Positions 18,701 through 26,493 of a DNA stretch of 48,087 nucleotides are shown here, piece after piece. The stretch is from Candidatus Woesearchaeota archaeon (GTDB lineage Archaea; Nanobdellota; Nanobdellia; Woesearchaeales; BM511). The stretch spans positions 1 through 48,087 of the forward strand of contig JAAOYB010000006.1 of assembly GCA_018221135.1 (NCBI GenBank). Reading direction: 5' to 3'. Position 1 is the first letter of the stretch. Each line of letters starts with the position of its first letter. Below the pieces are notes generated by a model. It saw only the letters and a program-made list of their open reading frames with translations, was not told the DNA's origin and made no database searches. Made by a program: the position numbers and the translations under genes.

Positions 18701-20710
18701 CCTGACATTAGTTGGTAAACTTCTTTGTGTTGTTATAATTCTTTGTTCTATTTGTTTTGCTAATTCTTCTTTTGTGGGTGTTGCTTGGCCATATTGAGTA
18801 TCACCTGATTCGATAAGTGCTTCTTCTAATCCTTTATCTCCTTCTGGCACCACGTATTCAGGGTAATTAATAAGCCAAGTATCATCACCCTCAGCGTATG
18901 TAAATCTTTCTTTTGGCATGTTTATAAGCCATGTATCATCTCCCTCTGCGACGCCTAGATCTACAAGAGCAGGTTCTGGCATGTTTATAAGCCAACTATC
19001 ATCGCCCTCCGCAAAACCTAAGTCTTCTTGAGGGATTTCGCTAACGACTCCTAATTCGTCATTTACGTATGCGTAAGCACCGTTTGGAAGAGCATAGATT
19101 GTTCCTAAGTCTTCTCCTTCTGGTGAGTAACCTAAATCTAATTCTTCTGCCCTAGTTATTGTTTCTCCTCCATCCTCTGTGTAACCAACACCATCATAAG
19201 GTTCTGGCATGATTATTAACCAACTCATATCGCCCTCCGCGGTTCCTATGTCGTAAGGAGGAAGGTTTGTTTCTAGAGAATATGCGTTAAGGTCTATGTA
19301 ACCTTGTTGAAGTTCTGGCGTGACTGTAAAAAAATCTTGATCTCTAAAATTCGTTGATTTCTGACTTGCCATCTGAACTTTTTCTGCGTCGCTAGCATCC
19401 TGGTCGATTAGTAAGACATCCCATGCTTTATCACCGTCTTTTAATCCAACAACCGGGTCAAAAACAGATCCAATAACATCATCAATGAATGTTACTCTTC
19501 CATCATTATCAACCCGCGCGTCTAATTGTTGGGTGTTACCAGCTTCATCTTTGTAAAGAATCGCGGCTCGTATGTCATGATCAGAATTAGTTTCAAAATA
19601 ATCAAGCATTTCGCCACCTAAATCAAAAGAGAGAGCTTGCGAGCCTTGGTCGTATACTACTGGGCCTAAGTCGTTCTCGGTTTGGTATCTTAAAATATTT
19701 TTTGTTGGGTCTTCTTTGCTAGGTGCCAAGTACCACTTATCCCAATCTATCGTGCCTGCTTCTAATTGATCGTTTCCTTTAAAAAACTCAGCTACGTACA
19801 CCAGTTTTTTTGTGTCTGTCTCCCCGGTGCTTGCTATTTCTTGATTAATAATATCAGCGCCTGGTCTATTACCTGTTAATCCATATGCATAAGCAGAATC
19901 AGGATTTAACAAGGACCACGTCTTATCTAATAATGATGCTGGTTCGTATTCTTTAAGATTGTTAAAATAGTAATAATCGTTTTTTGCTCTTAGCGTGGTT
20001 TCTATCCTGGTTTGAGCTGCTTGCGAGCTTATTCCTTGTGCTCCGCTGTATAAAGTGGTGTAATCATTTGTTCTTCTCGCGCTTCTAATCTCGGAGAGTG
20101 TTGGAACATTTGAGGTTCCTCTATTATAAGCAACTGTTGCCGCGATTGTTCTATCTGTTTGGTCTCCTTGGTAAAAAACTGTTTGGTAATCATCGGTTTC
20201 GTAAATCTTTTTTATAAACAAAGCAGCTATTAATGCATTCGTATCTGTTTTTCCAAGGTCTTTTTTGATTTCATCATCATTTTTCCCGCTAAACCCAAAA
20301 AAGTTGTTTTGTTCATTATTAATATTCTTAGCTGTGTCTATGTTTACGTGCCAAAAGCCTACACTGTTCCCTTCATCACCTATTAGTTTATTAGTGTCGT
20401 ATCCTGATTCTGCTTCTCCAACTACGAACAAGTGTAATGGATCAACGCCTGCAGTATCTGCCGCGTCATCTATTACTTTTTCTAAGCCAGGATTTGGAAC
20501 TAATGGCTTGGTTGGTACAGTTATGGGTTTTTCTATTCCTTGACTTCCAAAGATTGAATTAAGGAAATTACTGAGCCAAGAAGACTCAGGCGCTGAGTCC
20601 TCTACAGCTAAGCCAGTAATTCCAAAATTCGATGTTGTCGCATAGGATACAAAGAACATGCTAGATAGAACTAAGACTATGAATATGTATGCAAGCTTTT
20701 GATTGCTCAT
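15728..20710 (-). CDS. 1660-aa envelope protein: signal/TM, lytic-transglycosylase-like domain, AEGDD(S/T)WLINMPE repeats, polytopic membrane segment, CarboxypepD_reg-like domains, C-terminal coiled coil
   Basis: SLT-like motifs GEAESGYD, GNSVGFWHVNIDTAK, ATVAYNRGTSNV; hydrophobic cluster ETALFVLIFIAFFTLQYGIIASA...VAAALILVLLFGGF; beta-rich repeats such as INEATVMLYRYDVEG...GNYVFKNVPRGFYFVKATAKNY. Confidence 0.7.
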   Translation of the reverse strand: MSNQKLAYIFIVLVLSSMFFVSYATTSNFGITGLAVEDSAPESSWLSNFLNSIFGSQGIEKPITVPTKPLVPNPGLEKVIDDAADTAGVDPLHLFVVGEAESGYDTNKLIGDEGNSVGFWHVNIDTAKNINNEQNNFFGFSGKNDDEIKKDLGKTDTNALIAALFIKKIYETDDYQTVFYQGDQTDRTIAATVAYNRGTSNVPTLSEIRSARRTNDYTTLYSGAQGISSQAAQTRIETTLRAKNDYYYFNNLKEYEPASLLDKTWSLLNPDSAYAYGLTGNRPGADIINQEIASTGETDTKKLVYVAEFFKGNDQLEAGTIDWDKWYLAPSKEDPTKNILRYQTENDLGPVVYDQGSQALSFDLGGEMLDYFETNSDHDIRAAILYKDEAGNTQQLDARVDNDGRVTFIDDVIGSVFDPVVGLKDGDKAWDVLLIDQDASDAEKVQMASQKSTNFRDQDFFTVTPELQQGYIDLNAYSLETNLPPYDIGTAEGDMSWLIIMPEPYDGVGYTEDGGETITRAEELDLGYSPEGEDLGTIYALPNGAYAYVNDELGVVSEIPQEDLGFAEGDDSWLINMPEPALVDLGVAEGDDTWLINMPKERFTYAEGDDTWLINYPEYVVPEGDKGLEEALIESGDTQYGQATPTKEELAKQIEQRIITTQRSLPTNVRPTYTPTRTNFFVGLGSQLRCDDGAIGGGLSSNLGPISGFFEMIMKILGSETALFVLIFIAFFTLQYGIIASAMKFIPTFKGDPTISRQGKVVAISMAFITNFAIFGISNRYGGPAFILSRFLNTFELFGGILFGSVVFMIFYFGLGKPTESKSFATAMGATGVAFLLVSALMCKPTWFAWGLFLVAAALILVLLFGGFSFPGFGGGEGGSGGRDPSGKTGPRGPPGRDTRNERKDKDKIVTPPPSTDDGRLKIEVEVKDFTDESNPRGINEATVMLYRYDVEGTKKWAQIRVEKTEFEGNYVFKNVPRGFYFVKATAKNYSGFVERRDNSAYHYDPPHGNPQDAKKYFKVEESSVSGVVVPLRKTEISGVSIKGFVKDFSDPEVPIGVKGAKVRLYYVNEQNHLLKTVSGFDLPKTETSDDGSFTFKGDFPKNVKYRVGAEIKDYVSVDGKRKEGYSNDKGGVSPDDILLSGKGGFIGLSGKDFYGIIVPLKKAVAEKQVVIKGEVINLSNKKKGIDYAEVALFDANKNKIDDEVCDKKGRFSFEGRYATSSALYIGAYKDSYESTGSNRIEKFGLHNNPDGAPEKEIVFRADQDKINGVRVPLKLSDKTTPSQKTSPSTPTPPPRPEDINLEIRPVNNENDKFEVEKVQSKFGEIRYRNFKRLEKTKQSSSVELFFQVKVDQAFAGGKYKYRPYLMYKDAGGSFKEFSEDMYSSWDVKITTAKNNEEPADKYDFKREFRPRRKNPWVYSVMPRATKKFKPMQVIYTPPKEGVPDEILVSLNVLVVDKDDKAYDNKTAYYTIKLQDTKAKKIEFKEVEEDLKKAEEELIENLDIHIKVLDDHSDKGGEVPLLEFLGDIKQIIDNLTNNYKTFIIKYSEERLKALFNKTNTAFKKLNKSNTIERLINDLKAFVDNPKHADHKEALQKLVKSLKDEHDRIARLEGVIRVLEGLDGIQNFDQLKQNLDEAYKEFGELLKKEESVEEMIKTLNI
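18861..19240 (-). repeat. In-gene repeat encoding AEGDD(S/T)WLINMPE units
   Basis: Four DNA copies near 18861-18898, 18915-18950, 18978-19012 and 19206-19240, each a variant of ggcatgtttataagccaactatcatcgccctccgc. Confidence 0.8.
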
Positions 20711-20867
20711 ATTATTTTGCGCCTCTTAAAAACTACGTATTTCTAGTTAGATAGGTTTGTTTAATCCTTATTGCGACATATTGACTAATCCACCTACCAC
20801 TCTAATTCTGAGTTCTGACATTTATATATTTTTCGACTAAGGAGTCGACGAGAAAAAAAAGTTTTTT

Positions 20868-22133
20868 TTATTTTGGTACTCCTGTGACGTCCCACTTACT
20901 AGTCTTAGTTATTTTCACACTAGTTTTCTGTCCAGTTTTTAATTCCGCTTTTACTAATACGGGCAAGTAATTCCCGGCTCTAGAAACCCAAATGTCTCCT
21001 TTTTTTTCTTCAACAATGACGCTTAGTGTTTTTCCTAAATACTTTTTTTTGGTTTCTAAGGCTTGTTCTTCGAATAATAGTTTTATTTTAATGCTTCGCT
21101 CCTTTACCTTTTTTGTGTTTAGGGGTTTGTGTTTTGCCGCAATTGTTTTTGGTCGCTTCCAGTACTTGCTGATGTTTAGTACTTCTGGTTTGTACTCTTT
21201 GACGAAATCATATGTTCTTTGAAAATCTTTTTCTGACTCTGTTGGGTAACCGATTATTATGTCTGTTGCGATTCTTATGTCAGGAATTTTTTGTCTGGCG
21301 ACTTTTATTATTTCTAGAAAATCTTCGTATGAGTAGTATCTGTTCATATCACTTAATATTTTATCACTGGCGCTTTGGAGTGGTACGTGTAAGAAACTAA
21401 ACATCTTCTCATGATTTAATAAAACGCATAGTTCGTCTAGATGTTCTAGTGAGTGGTTAGGGTTAATCATGCCAAGACGAATCTTAAAATCACCATCTAA
21501 AACAACTAATTTCTTTAATAGTTCTACGATGTTTGTTTTGTTGTCTTTTCCGTACGCCCCTGTGTCTTGGCTCGTCAACCAGATCTGAGACACTCCTTGA
21601 CTAATCGCGTTCTTTGCTTGTTCTAAAATATCTTTCTCAGCGTAACTTGTTACTTCTCCTCTTGCTTGTTTCGTCTTACAATACGAACACTTCCCGACGC
21701 AACCCTCATTTACAGGTATAATCTCAACTGAGTCATTTATCCTAATCTTAGGAAGGTTTAAACGAGCGTTGTCTTCTGTTTGGAGCATCACTACCCTATT
21801 ACCTTTCAAGGTTTCTTCTGCTACGAAGCAGACGTTGATTAATTGCTTTGTTCCAATAATTGAGTAATCTTTTAGCTTAGAATCCTTGTATTCGTTTTCG
21901 CCTTGTGGTACGCAACCCGCAACAACTATTTTCTTTTCAGGATATTTCTTGATTTCTTTAAACAACTTGTTCTCCGCGCTGTTCTTAACCGTGCAACTAT
22001 TAATAATTACCAAGTCAGCTTGGCTTGCTTCTTCTATTACTTTAAAACCATACTCTAAAAGCAATCCTTTCATAAGCTCACTATCGCTTTGATTGAGAGC
22101 ACAACCAAAAGTAACAACAAAAACACGTTCCAT
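20868..22133 (-). CDS. MiaB-family radical SAM methylthiotransferase, archaeal/eukaryotic e-MtaB (CDKAL1-like) type
   Basis: TFGCALNQSDSE, INSCTV, VVAGCVPQ, radical SAM CVGKCSYCKTKQARGE, GYPTESEKDF. Confidence 0.85.
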   Translation of the reverse strand: MERVFVVTFGCALNQSDSELMKGLLLEYGFKVIEEASQADLVIINSCTVKNSAENKLFKEIKKYPEKKIVVAGCVPQGENEYKDSKLKDYSIIGTKQLINVCFVAEETLKGNRVVMLQTEDNARLNLPKIRINDSVEIIPVNEGCVGKCSYCKTKQARGEVTSYAEKDILEQAKNAISQGVSQIWLTSQDTGAYGKDNKTNIVELLKKLVVLDGDFKIRLGMINPNHSLEHLDELCVLLNHEKMFSFLHVPLQSASDKILSDMNRYYSYEDFLEIIKVARQKIPDIRIATDIIIGYPTESEKDFQRTYDFVKEYKPEVLNISKYWKRPKTIAAKHKPLNTKKVKERSIKIKLLFEEQALETKKKYLGKTLSVIVEEKKGDIWVSRAGNYLPVLVKAELKTGQKTSVKITKTSKWDVTGVPK

Positions 22134-22158
22134 AAGAAAAAGTAGAAGAAATGAATTA

Positions 22159-22167
22159 TTTATAAAA
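22159..22167 (-). promoter_or_regulatory. TATA box for the methylthiotransferase gene
   Basis: TTTATAAAA in plus reading, about 30 nt from start at 22133. Confidence 0.5.
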
Positions 22168-22174
22168 ATAGAGT

Positions 22175-23572
22175 TTATCTTAGCTCTGCTATTTTTCTTG
22201 CTAAGCTTGAACGTTTTATTTCATCTAAGTATATAGTTGCTGATTCTTCATCATTTTTTAGGCCTTCACTAATCCAAATAGCCCCGTTTGAAGTTGGTGA
22301 ACAAGAAGAATTATCTATTTGATCTCTTGAAAGATCCGCTGCTATAATAAGTTTGGACCCTTCTGCTGGACGCGTACCTATAAGTTTCATTTCTCTTTTT
22401 GTTGTGTTTTGAGCATCATCAATAATCCAATATAATCCCGGGATAGATCTTCCTCTTGCTTTTGCTAATTCTTGAACAACAACAGTTCCATTACTTCTTC
22501 CTGATCTTTCTATAATCCTAGTCAGTTCAGTGCTATCATCTACGATTTGGTCTAGGTTATCCCAAATCGCGCTCATCCAAGGAGCCATTTTTTCTTCGAT
22601 ACCCCCAGGGATATATCCTACGCTATCACCAACTGGGATAATAGGTCTTGTTACTAATATATTTCTGTAATTTTGACTTCCATCTTCGCCTTCAGTATCA
22701 ATTTGTTTGTATCCTGCGTCTAAAGCGAGTATGGTCTTACCCGTCCCCGCTGGACCTAGTAAGTTAACATTAGAAATGTAAGGGTTATGAAGAGCGTGTA
22801 AAGCTACTTTTTGTTTAAGAGTTAATGAGTCTTTTATTTGCCTAGTTGCTACTATCGGCTTAAAATCTGTTATGTTTTCTAGTTTTGTTTGTCCACCTGA
22901 AAAAAAAGGATTAGCATAGAATATTTGCATTGAACCACCTCCTTCTTCATCTGATGAGATAAAAAAGTATTCGTTAGGGTGAACACCTTCTAAATTAGTA
23001 ATAGACAAGAAATTATCTAAAGTCATCTTTTTTGTGTTTAAACTTTTAATTTGGTTTTGGGGAACTTTTAATTTTCTCCACCCTTTGTACACGTCGTCTT
23101 CGCTAGCGACTTCTAAAGCGTCTTTCCATAGTTCTGCTTCTAATCCTACTATGCTAGCTATGGCGTAAGGAGTGGTGTCTTGTGTGATGAGAGTTGTTTT
23201 CTTCCCAATTTTTTTTAAGTACATTCCAAGCTTTACAAGATAATGGTCTGTTGTGTTTTTTGAGCCTGAAAAATTTGGGAACTCTCTATGAAATTGATCA
23301 AAAGAGATATATGTTACTCCATTAGCTTCGATTCCCTTAGCTAAACTACTTCCAGAATCTCTTATAATATCTCTTATTAACCCTAATGAAGACCTTGCAG
23401 GACCTGATACTGAGGGGTCATCTAAGAGTTTTAATGAGTCTAATTCGTTAAATACCCATGTTGATAAAACAACATAATTTTTTTTGCCTTCTTTAGGTCT
23501 AAAAGATTTTAGTAATCCTTCAGGGTCATAAATAAAACAGTTTGTGTCTGGTATAAAAAATTCTTCATCCAT
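22175..23572 (-). CDS. PIN-PhoH (PhoH2-like) protein
   Basis: N-terminal PIN motif FIPDTNCFIYDPEGL...STWVFNELD; C-terminal Walker A LLGPAGTGKTILALDAGYKQ and PhoH-like WIIDDAQNTTKREMKLIGTR. Confidence 0.85.
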   Translation of the reverse strand: MDEEFFIPDTNCFIYDPEGLLKSFRPKEGKKNYVVLSTWVFNELDSLKLLDDPSVSGPARSSLGLIRDIIRDSGSSLAKGIEANGVTYISFDQFHREFPNFSGSKNTTDHYLVKLGMYLKKIGKKTTLITQDTTPYAIASIVGLEAELWKDALEVASEDDVYKGWRKLKVPQNQIKSLNTKKMTLDNFLSITNLEGVHPNEYFFISSDEEGGGSMQIFYANPFFSGGQTKLENITDFKPIVATRQIKDSLTLKQKVALHALHNPYISNVNLLGPAGTGKTILALDAGYKQIDTEGEDGSQNYRNILVTRPIIPVGDSVGYIPGGIEEKMAPWMSAIWDNLDQIVDDSTELTRIIERSGRSNGTVVVQELAKARGRSIPGLYWIIDDAQNTTKREMKLIGTRPAEGSKLIIAADLSRDQIDNSSCSPTSNGAIWISEGLKNDEESATIYLDEIKRSSLARKIAELR

Positions 23573-23586
23573 GTTTATTCATCGCT

Positions 23587-24063
23587 TTATTCTTTTATTC
23601 CTAATGCTCTTACAACGCTGTTATATTCTGTAAAAACTTTATGTAATTTTCCTTCTTCTCTTATTTTTGAAGGAAGATTAGAATGGTAATTTTTTGCTCC
23701 TTTAAAAGCTTTTTCAGCTAATTCTTCTAATGATACATTGCTATTAATTGCTATGTTTAAAACTGTGTGTTCTAATGGTAATCCTCTAAAATTATTTATT
23801 TCGTCATCTGAGATTTCTAAAGGGGTATGTACTTGGTTGTAGCCTTTCTCTTTTGAGTCAAAATACAAATTTGCTAAGTGGTCTCTTAGGTGAAGCATTA
23901 CTTCTTTTTTTCTATTTCTATTAGCTTTTTCAGAACTTGGCCTATATAATAGATTAGTGGGTATTTCTCTTACCGCTTGAACAATAGACGCCCCTATCTC
24001 TTTTTCTGAGAAACCAATATCTTTTAGTTTATGTATTCTTTGGCTTAAATTTTTGTATCTCAT
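23587..24063 (-). CDS. Helical protein of unknown function, co-operonic with PIN-PhoH
   Basis: 158-aa ORF ending 14 bp before the PIN-PhoH start, same strand. Confidence 0.6.
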   Translation of the reverse strand: MRYKNLSQRIHKLKDIGFSEKEIGASIVQAVREIPTNLLYRPSSEKANRNRKKEVMLHLRDHLANLYFDSKEKGYNQVHTPLEISDDEINNFRGLPLEHTVLNIAINSNVSLEELAEKAFKGAKNYHSNLPSKIREEGKLHKVFTEYNSVVRALGIKE

Positions 24064-24155
24064 ACCCGACTCCTTGAGTTAGGATGTTTTATTTTCATCG
24101 TTACTTATATAGATTTCTATTAGGGAATAGTAACAGATTAAATTTTTTGTTTTAT

Positions 24156-26117
24156 TTATTCTTCTAGTCTTTTCTTGTAAGTCTCGATTCGGTCTCGGAT
24201 CTCGATTGCTAATTCGAATTCGAGTTTTTCTGCGGCTTCGTTCATCTCAGCCTCAAGTGAAACTATAAGTGAAGGAATGTTCTTTTTTGGGATGTGCTTG
24301 GTGTCCTTTATTTTTGTGTGCGCTTCTACTTGGATAGGCTTAATAATGGTTTTTGGAATAATCTTGTTCTTAGTATTATGTTCTTCTTGTTTTCTTCGCC
24401 TATCTTTTGTGATCTTAATTGCTTTGTTCATACTATCAGTTTTTTTATCAGCGTAGAGTATCACTCTGCCTTCAGTATTCCTAGCAGCTCTACCAATAGT
24501 TTGGATTAAACTCCTCTCATTTCTAAGAAAACCCTCCTTGTCCGCGTCTAATATGATGACGAGCGAGACTTCTGGGATGTCCAAGCCCTCCCTTAACAAA
24601 TTGATTCCTACTAAGCAATCAAATTCTTTAAGTCTAAGCTGTCTTATTATCTCAGTTCTCTCAATAGTATCAACCTCGCTGTGCAAGTACCGAGTCTTAA
24701 CATCTGCCCTGGCGAGGTACTCACTAAGCTCTTCCGCCATTCGCTTAGTCAGAGTCGTCACCAAAGTACGAAAACCTTTTTTTGTGTTCTCTTTTATTTC
24801 GTGAATGACGTCATCGATTTGGTTTCGAGTAGGTCTAACCTCAACTATTGGGTCGAGTAGTCCAGTAGGTCTTATGATTTGCTCAACGACCTGACCTGAG
24901 ACTCTTACCTCCCACTCAGCCGGAGTCGCCGAGACATAAATTGTTTTGTTCATGTACGGAACGACTTCCTCAAATTTTAATGGACGGTTATCAAAAGCTG
25001 AAGGAAGCCTAAAACCAAAATCTATGAGGTTCTTCTTCCTACTGTAGTCTCCTTTGTACATTCCGTGAAGTTGAGGAATAGTTTGGTGAGATTCATCTAT
25101 TATGAACAAGAAGTCTTTTGGGAAGAAATCAATAAGTGTGAACGGCGGCTCACCCGCACTCCTACCCTCAAAGTGTCTTGAGTAATTCTCAATGCCTGAG
25201 CAGAATCCAAGTTCTTCAATCATCTCGAGATCATGATTAGTACGAGTTTTTAATCTGTGCGCTTCTAATTGCTCCATAGAAGGAATGACTTCTTCTAACT
25301 CATCTCTTATACTACTTATCGCGTTGTTTATTTGTTCTTCTGTTACTACGTAATGCCGAGCAGGCATAACCATAACACCACTTATTTCTTTTAGTGTTTT
25401 GTTGCTAGTAGGATGTAATAAGCTTATCTTTTCTACTTCATCACCGAACATTTCTATGCGTATTAGTTCTTCGCCGTAGCCTTGCCTGATTTCTATGGTG
25501 TCGCCTCGAACCCTGTACTTACCAGGTGAGAGGTCCGCGTCGTTTCGCTCGTACTGAATATCAACTAAAGCCCTTATTATTTCTTGTCTGTTAATAACTT
25601 GTTTTTTCTTTAATTCGAAGCTTAGTTTCTCGAAGTTCTCAGGGCTGCCAAGGCCATAAATACAAGATACACTACACACTATTATCGTATCAGTTCTTGA
25701 TACCAAGCTAGTAGTTGCTTTGAGTCTCATCTCCTCTATCTTCTCATTAGATTTAGCGTCTTTCTCAATGTAAGTATCAGTTGAGGGCAAGTAACTCTCG
25801 GGCTGGTAATAATCATAGTAAGAGACGAAGTATTCTACTGCGTTACCCGGGAACAACAACTTTAACTCTTGATATAGTTGCCAAGCCAAAGTCTTATTAT
25901 GAGCTAAGACCAACGTGGATTTTTGTATTTGACTTATGACGTTTGCCATGGTAAAAGTCTTACCACTACCAGTGATGCCAAGGAGTACTTGTTTATCAAA
26001 ACCTTTTTTAGCGAAGCCTTCCACTATTTTTTTTATTGCTACTGGTTGGCTGCCTTTAGGAGTCATGGATGTCTTAAGCACGAAGTTCTTCTCGGTTTTT
26101 GGAAATAAGTCAGTCAT
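24156..26117 (-). CDS. uvrB: Excinuclease ABC subunit B
   Basis: GSQPVAIKKIVEGF, LGITGSGKTFTMANVI, VSYYDYYQPESYLPSTDTYIEKD, LLREGLDIPEVSLV, C-terminal UVR motif EMNEAAEKLEFELAIEIRDRI. Confidence 0.96.
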   Translation of the reverse strand: MTDLFPKTEKNFVLKTSMTPKGSQPVAIKKIVEGFAKKGFDKQVLLGITGSGKTFTMANVISQIQKSTLVLAHNKTLAWQLYQELKLLFPGNAVEYFVSYYDYYQPESYLPSTDTYIEKDAKSNEKIEEMRLKATTSLVSRTDTIIVCSVSCIYGLGSPENFEKLSFELKKKQVINRQEIIRALVDIQYERNDADLSPGKYRVRGDTIEIRQGYGEELIRIEMFGDEVEKISLLHPTSNKTLKEISGVMVMPARHYVVTEEQINNAISSIRDELEEVIPSMEQLEAHRLKTRTNHDLEMIEELGFCSGIENYSRHFEGRSAGEPPFTLIDFFPKDFLFIIDESHQTIPQLHGMYKGDYSRKKNLIDFGFRLPSAFDNRPLKFEEVVPYMNKTIYVSATPAEWEVRVSGQVVEQIIRPTGLLDPIVEVRPTRNQIDDVIHEIKENTKKGFRTLVTTLTKRMAEELSEYLARADVKTRYLHSEVDTIERTEIIRQLRLKEFDCLVGINLLREGLDIPEVSLVIILDADKEGFLRNERSLIQTIGRAARNTEGRVILYADKKTDSMNKAIKITKDRRRKQEEHNTKNKIIPKTIIKPIQVEAHTKIKDTKHIPKKNIPSLIVSLEAEMNEAAEKLEFELAIEIRDRIETYKKRLEE

Positions 26118-26141
26118 AAGAAGTTGTGGAGCACTGTTTTA

Positions 26142-26150
26142 TTTATAAAA
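26142..26150 (-). promoter_or_regulatory. TATA box for uvrB
   Basis: TTTATAAAA in plus reading, about 29 nt from start at 26117. Confidence 0.5.
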
Positions 26151-26179
26151 ACTATCTTAAAAAAAAATCATAAGATATA

Positions 26180-26193
26180 TATACTCGAGTATA
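26180..26193. promoter_or_regulatory. 14-bp perfect palindrome overlapping the promoter of the 26209 gene
   Basis: TATACTCGAGTATA, immediately following/overlapping TATA-like GATATATATA. Confidence 0.45.
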
Positions 26194-26208
26194 CACTAAT
26201 AATTTGTT

Positions 26209-26493
26209 ATGAGCCTAGTATTAGAGACTTTAAGTGACATACTAGAAAAGCTTCAAATACTCTTAATAGTAACTATTCCTGTCTTCGGGATTTTGTACAA
26301 AGAAACTTTTTTGTTCTTCGTCCCCATCGTGATATTCTTAATTTTAGGTTTTGGTTTTGTAAAGCGAGAAATACTACGTGGCAAAAATGAAGATGCCATA
26401 ACTAGGATGATAATAACTATTGGTAAATGGACGTTGTTCTTATGGGTTTTAGAATTCGGGATTTACATCGCAATAAAGTATGTGTTTGGTTAA
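26209..26493 (+). CDS. Small membrane protein
   Basis: 94 aa with about three hydrophobic helices; divergent from uvrB, with TATA-like element upstream. Confidence 0.55.
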   Translation: MSLVLETLSDILEKLQILLIVTIPVFGILYKETFLFFVPIVIFLILGFGFVKREILRGKNEDAITRMIITIGKWTLFLWVLEFGIYIAIKYVFG

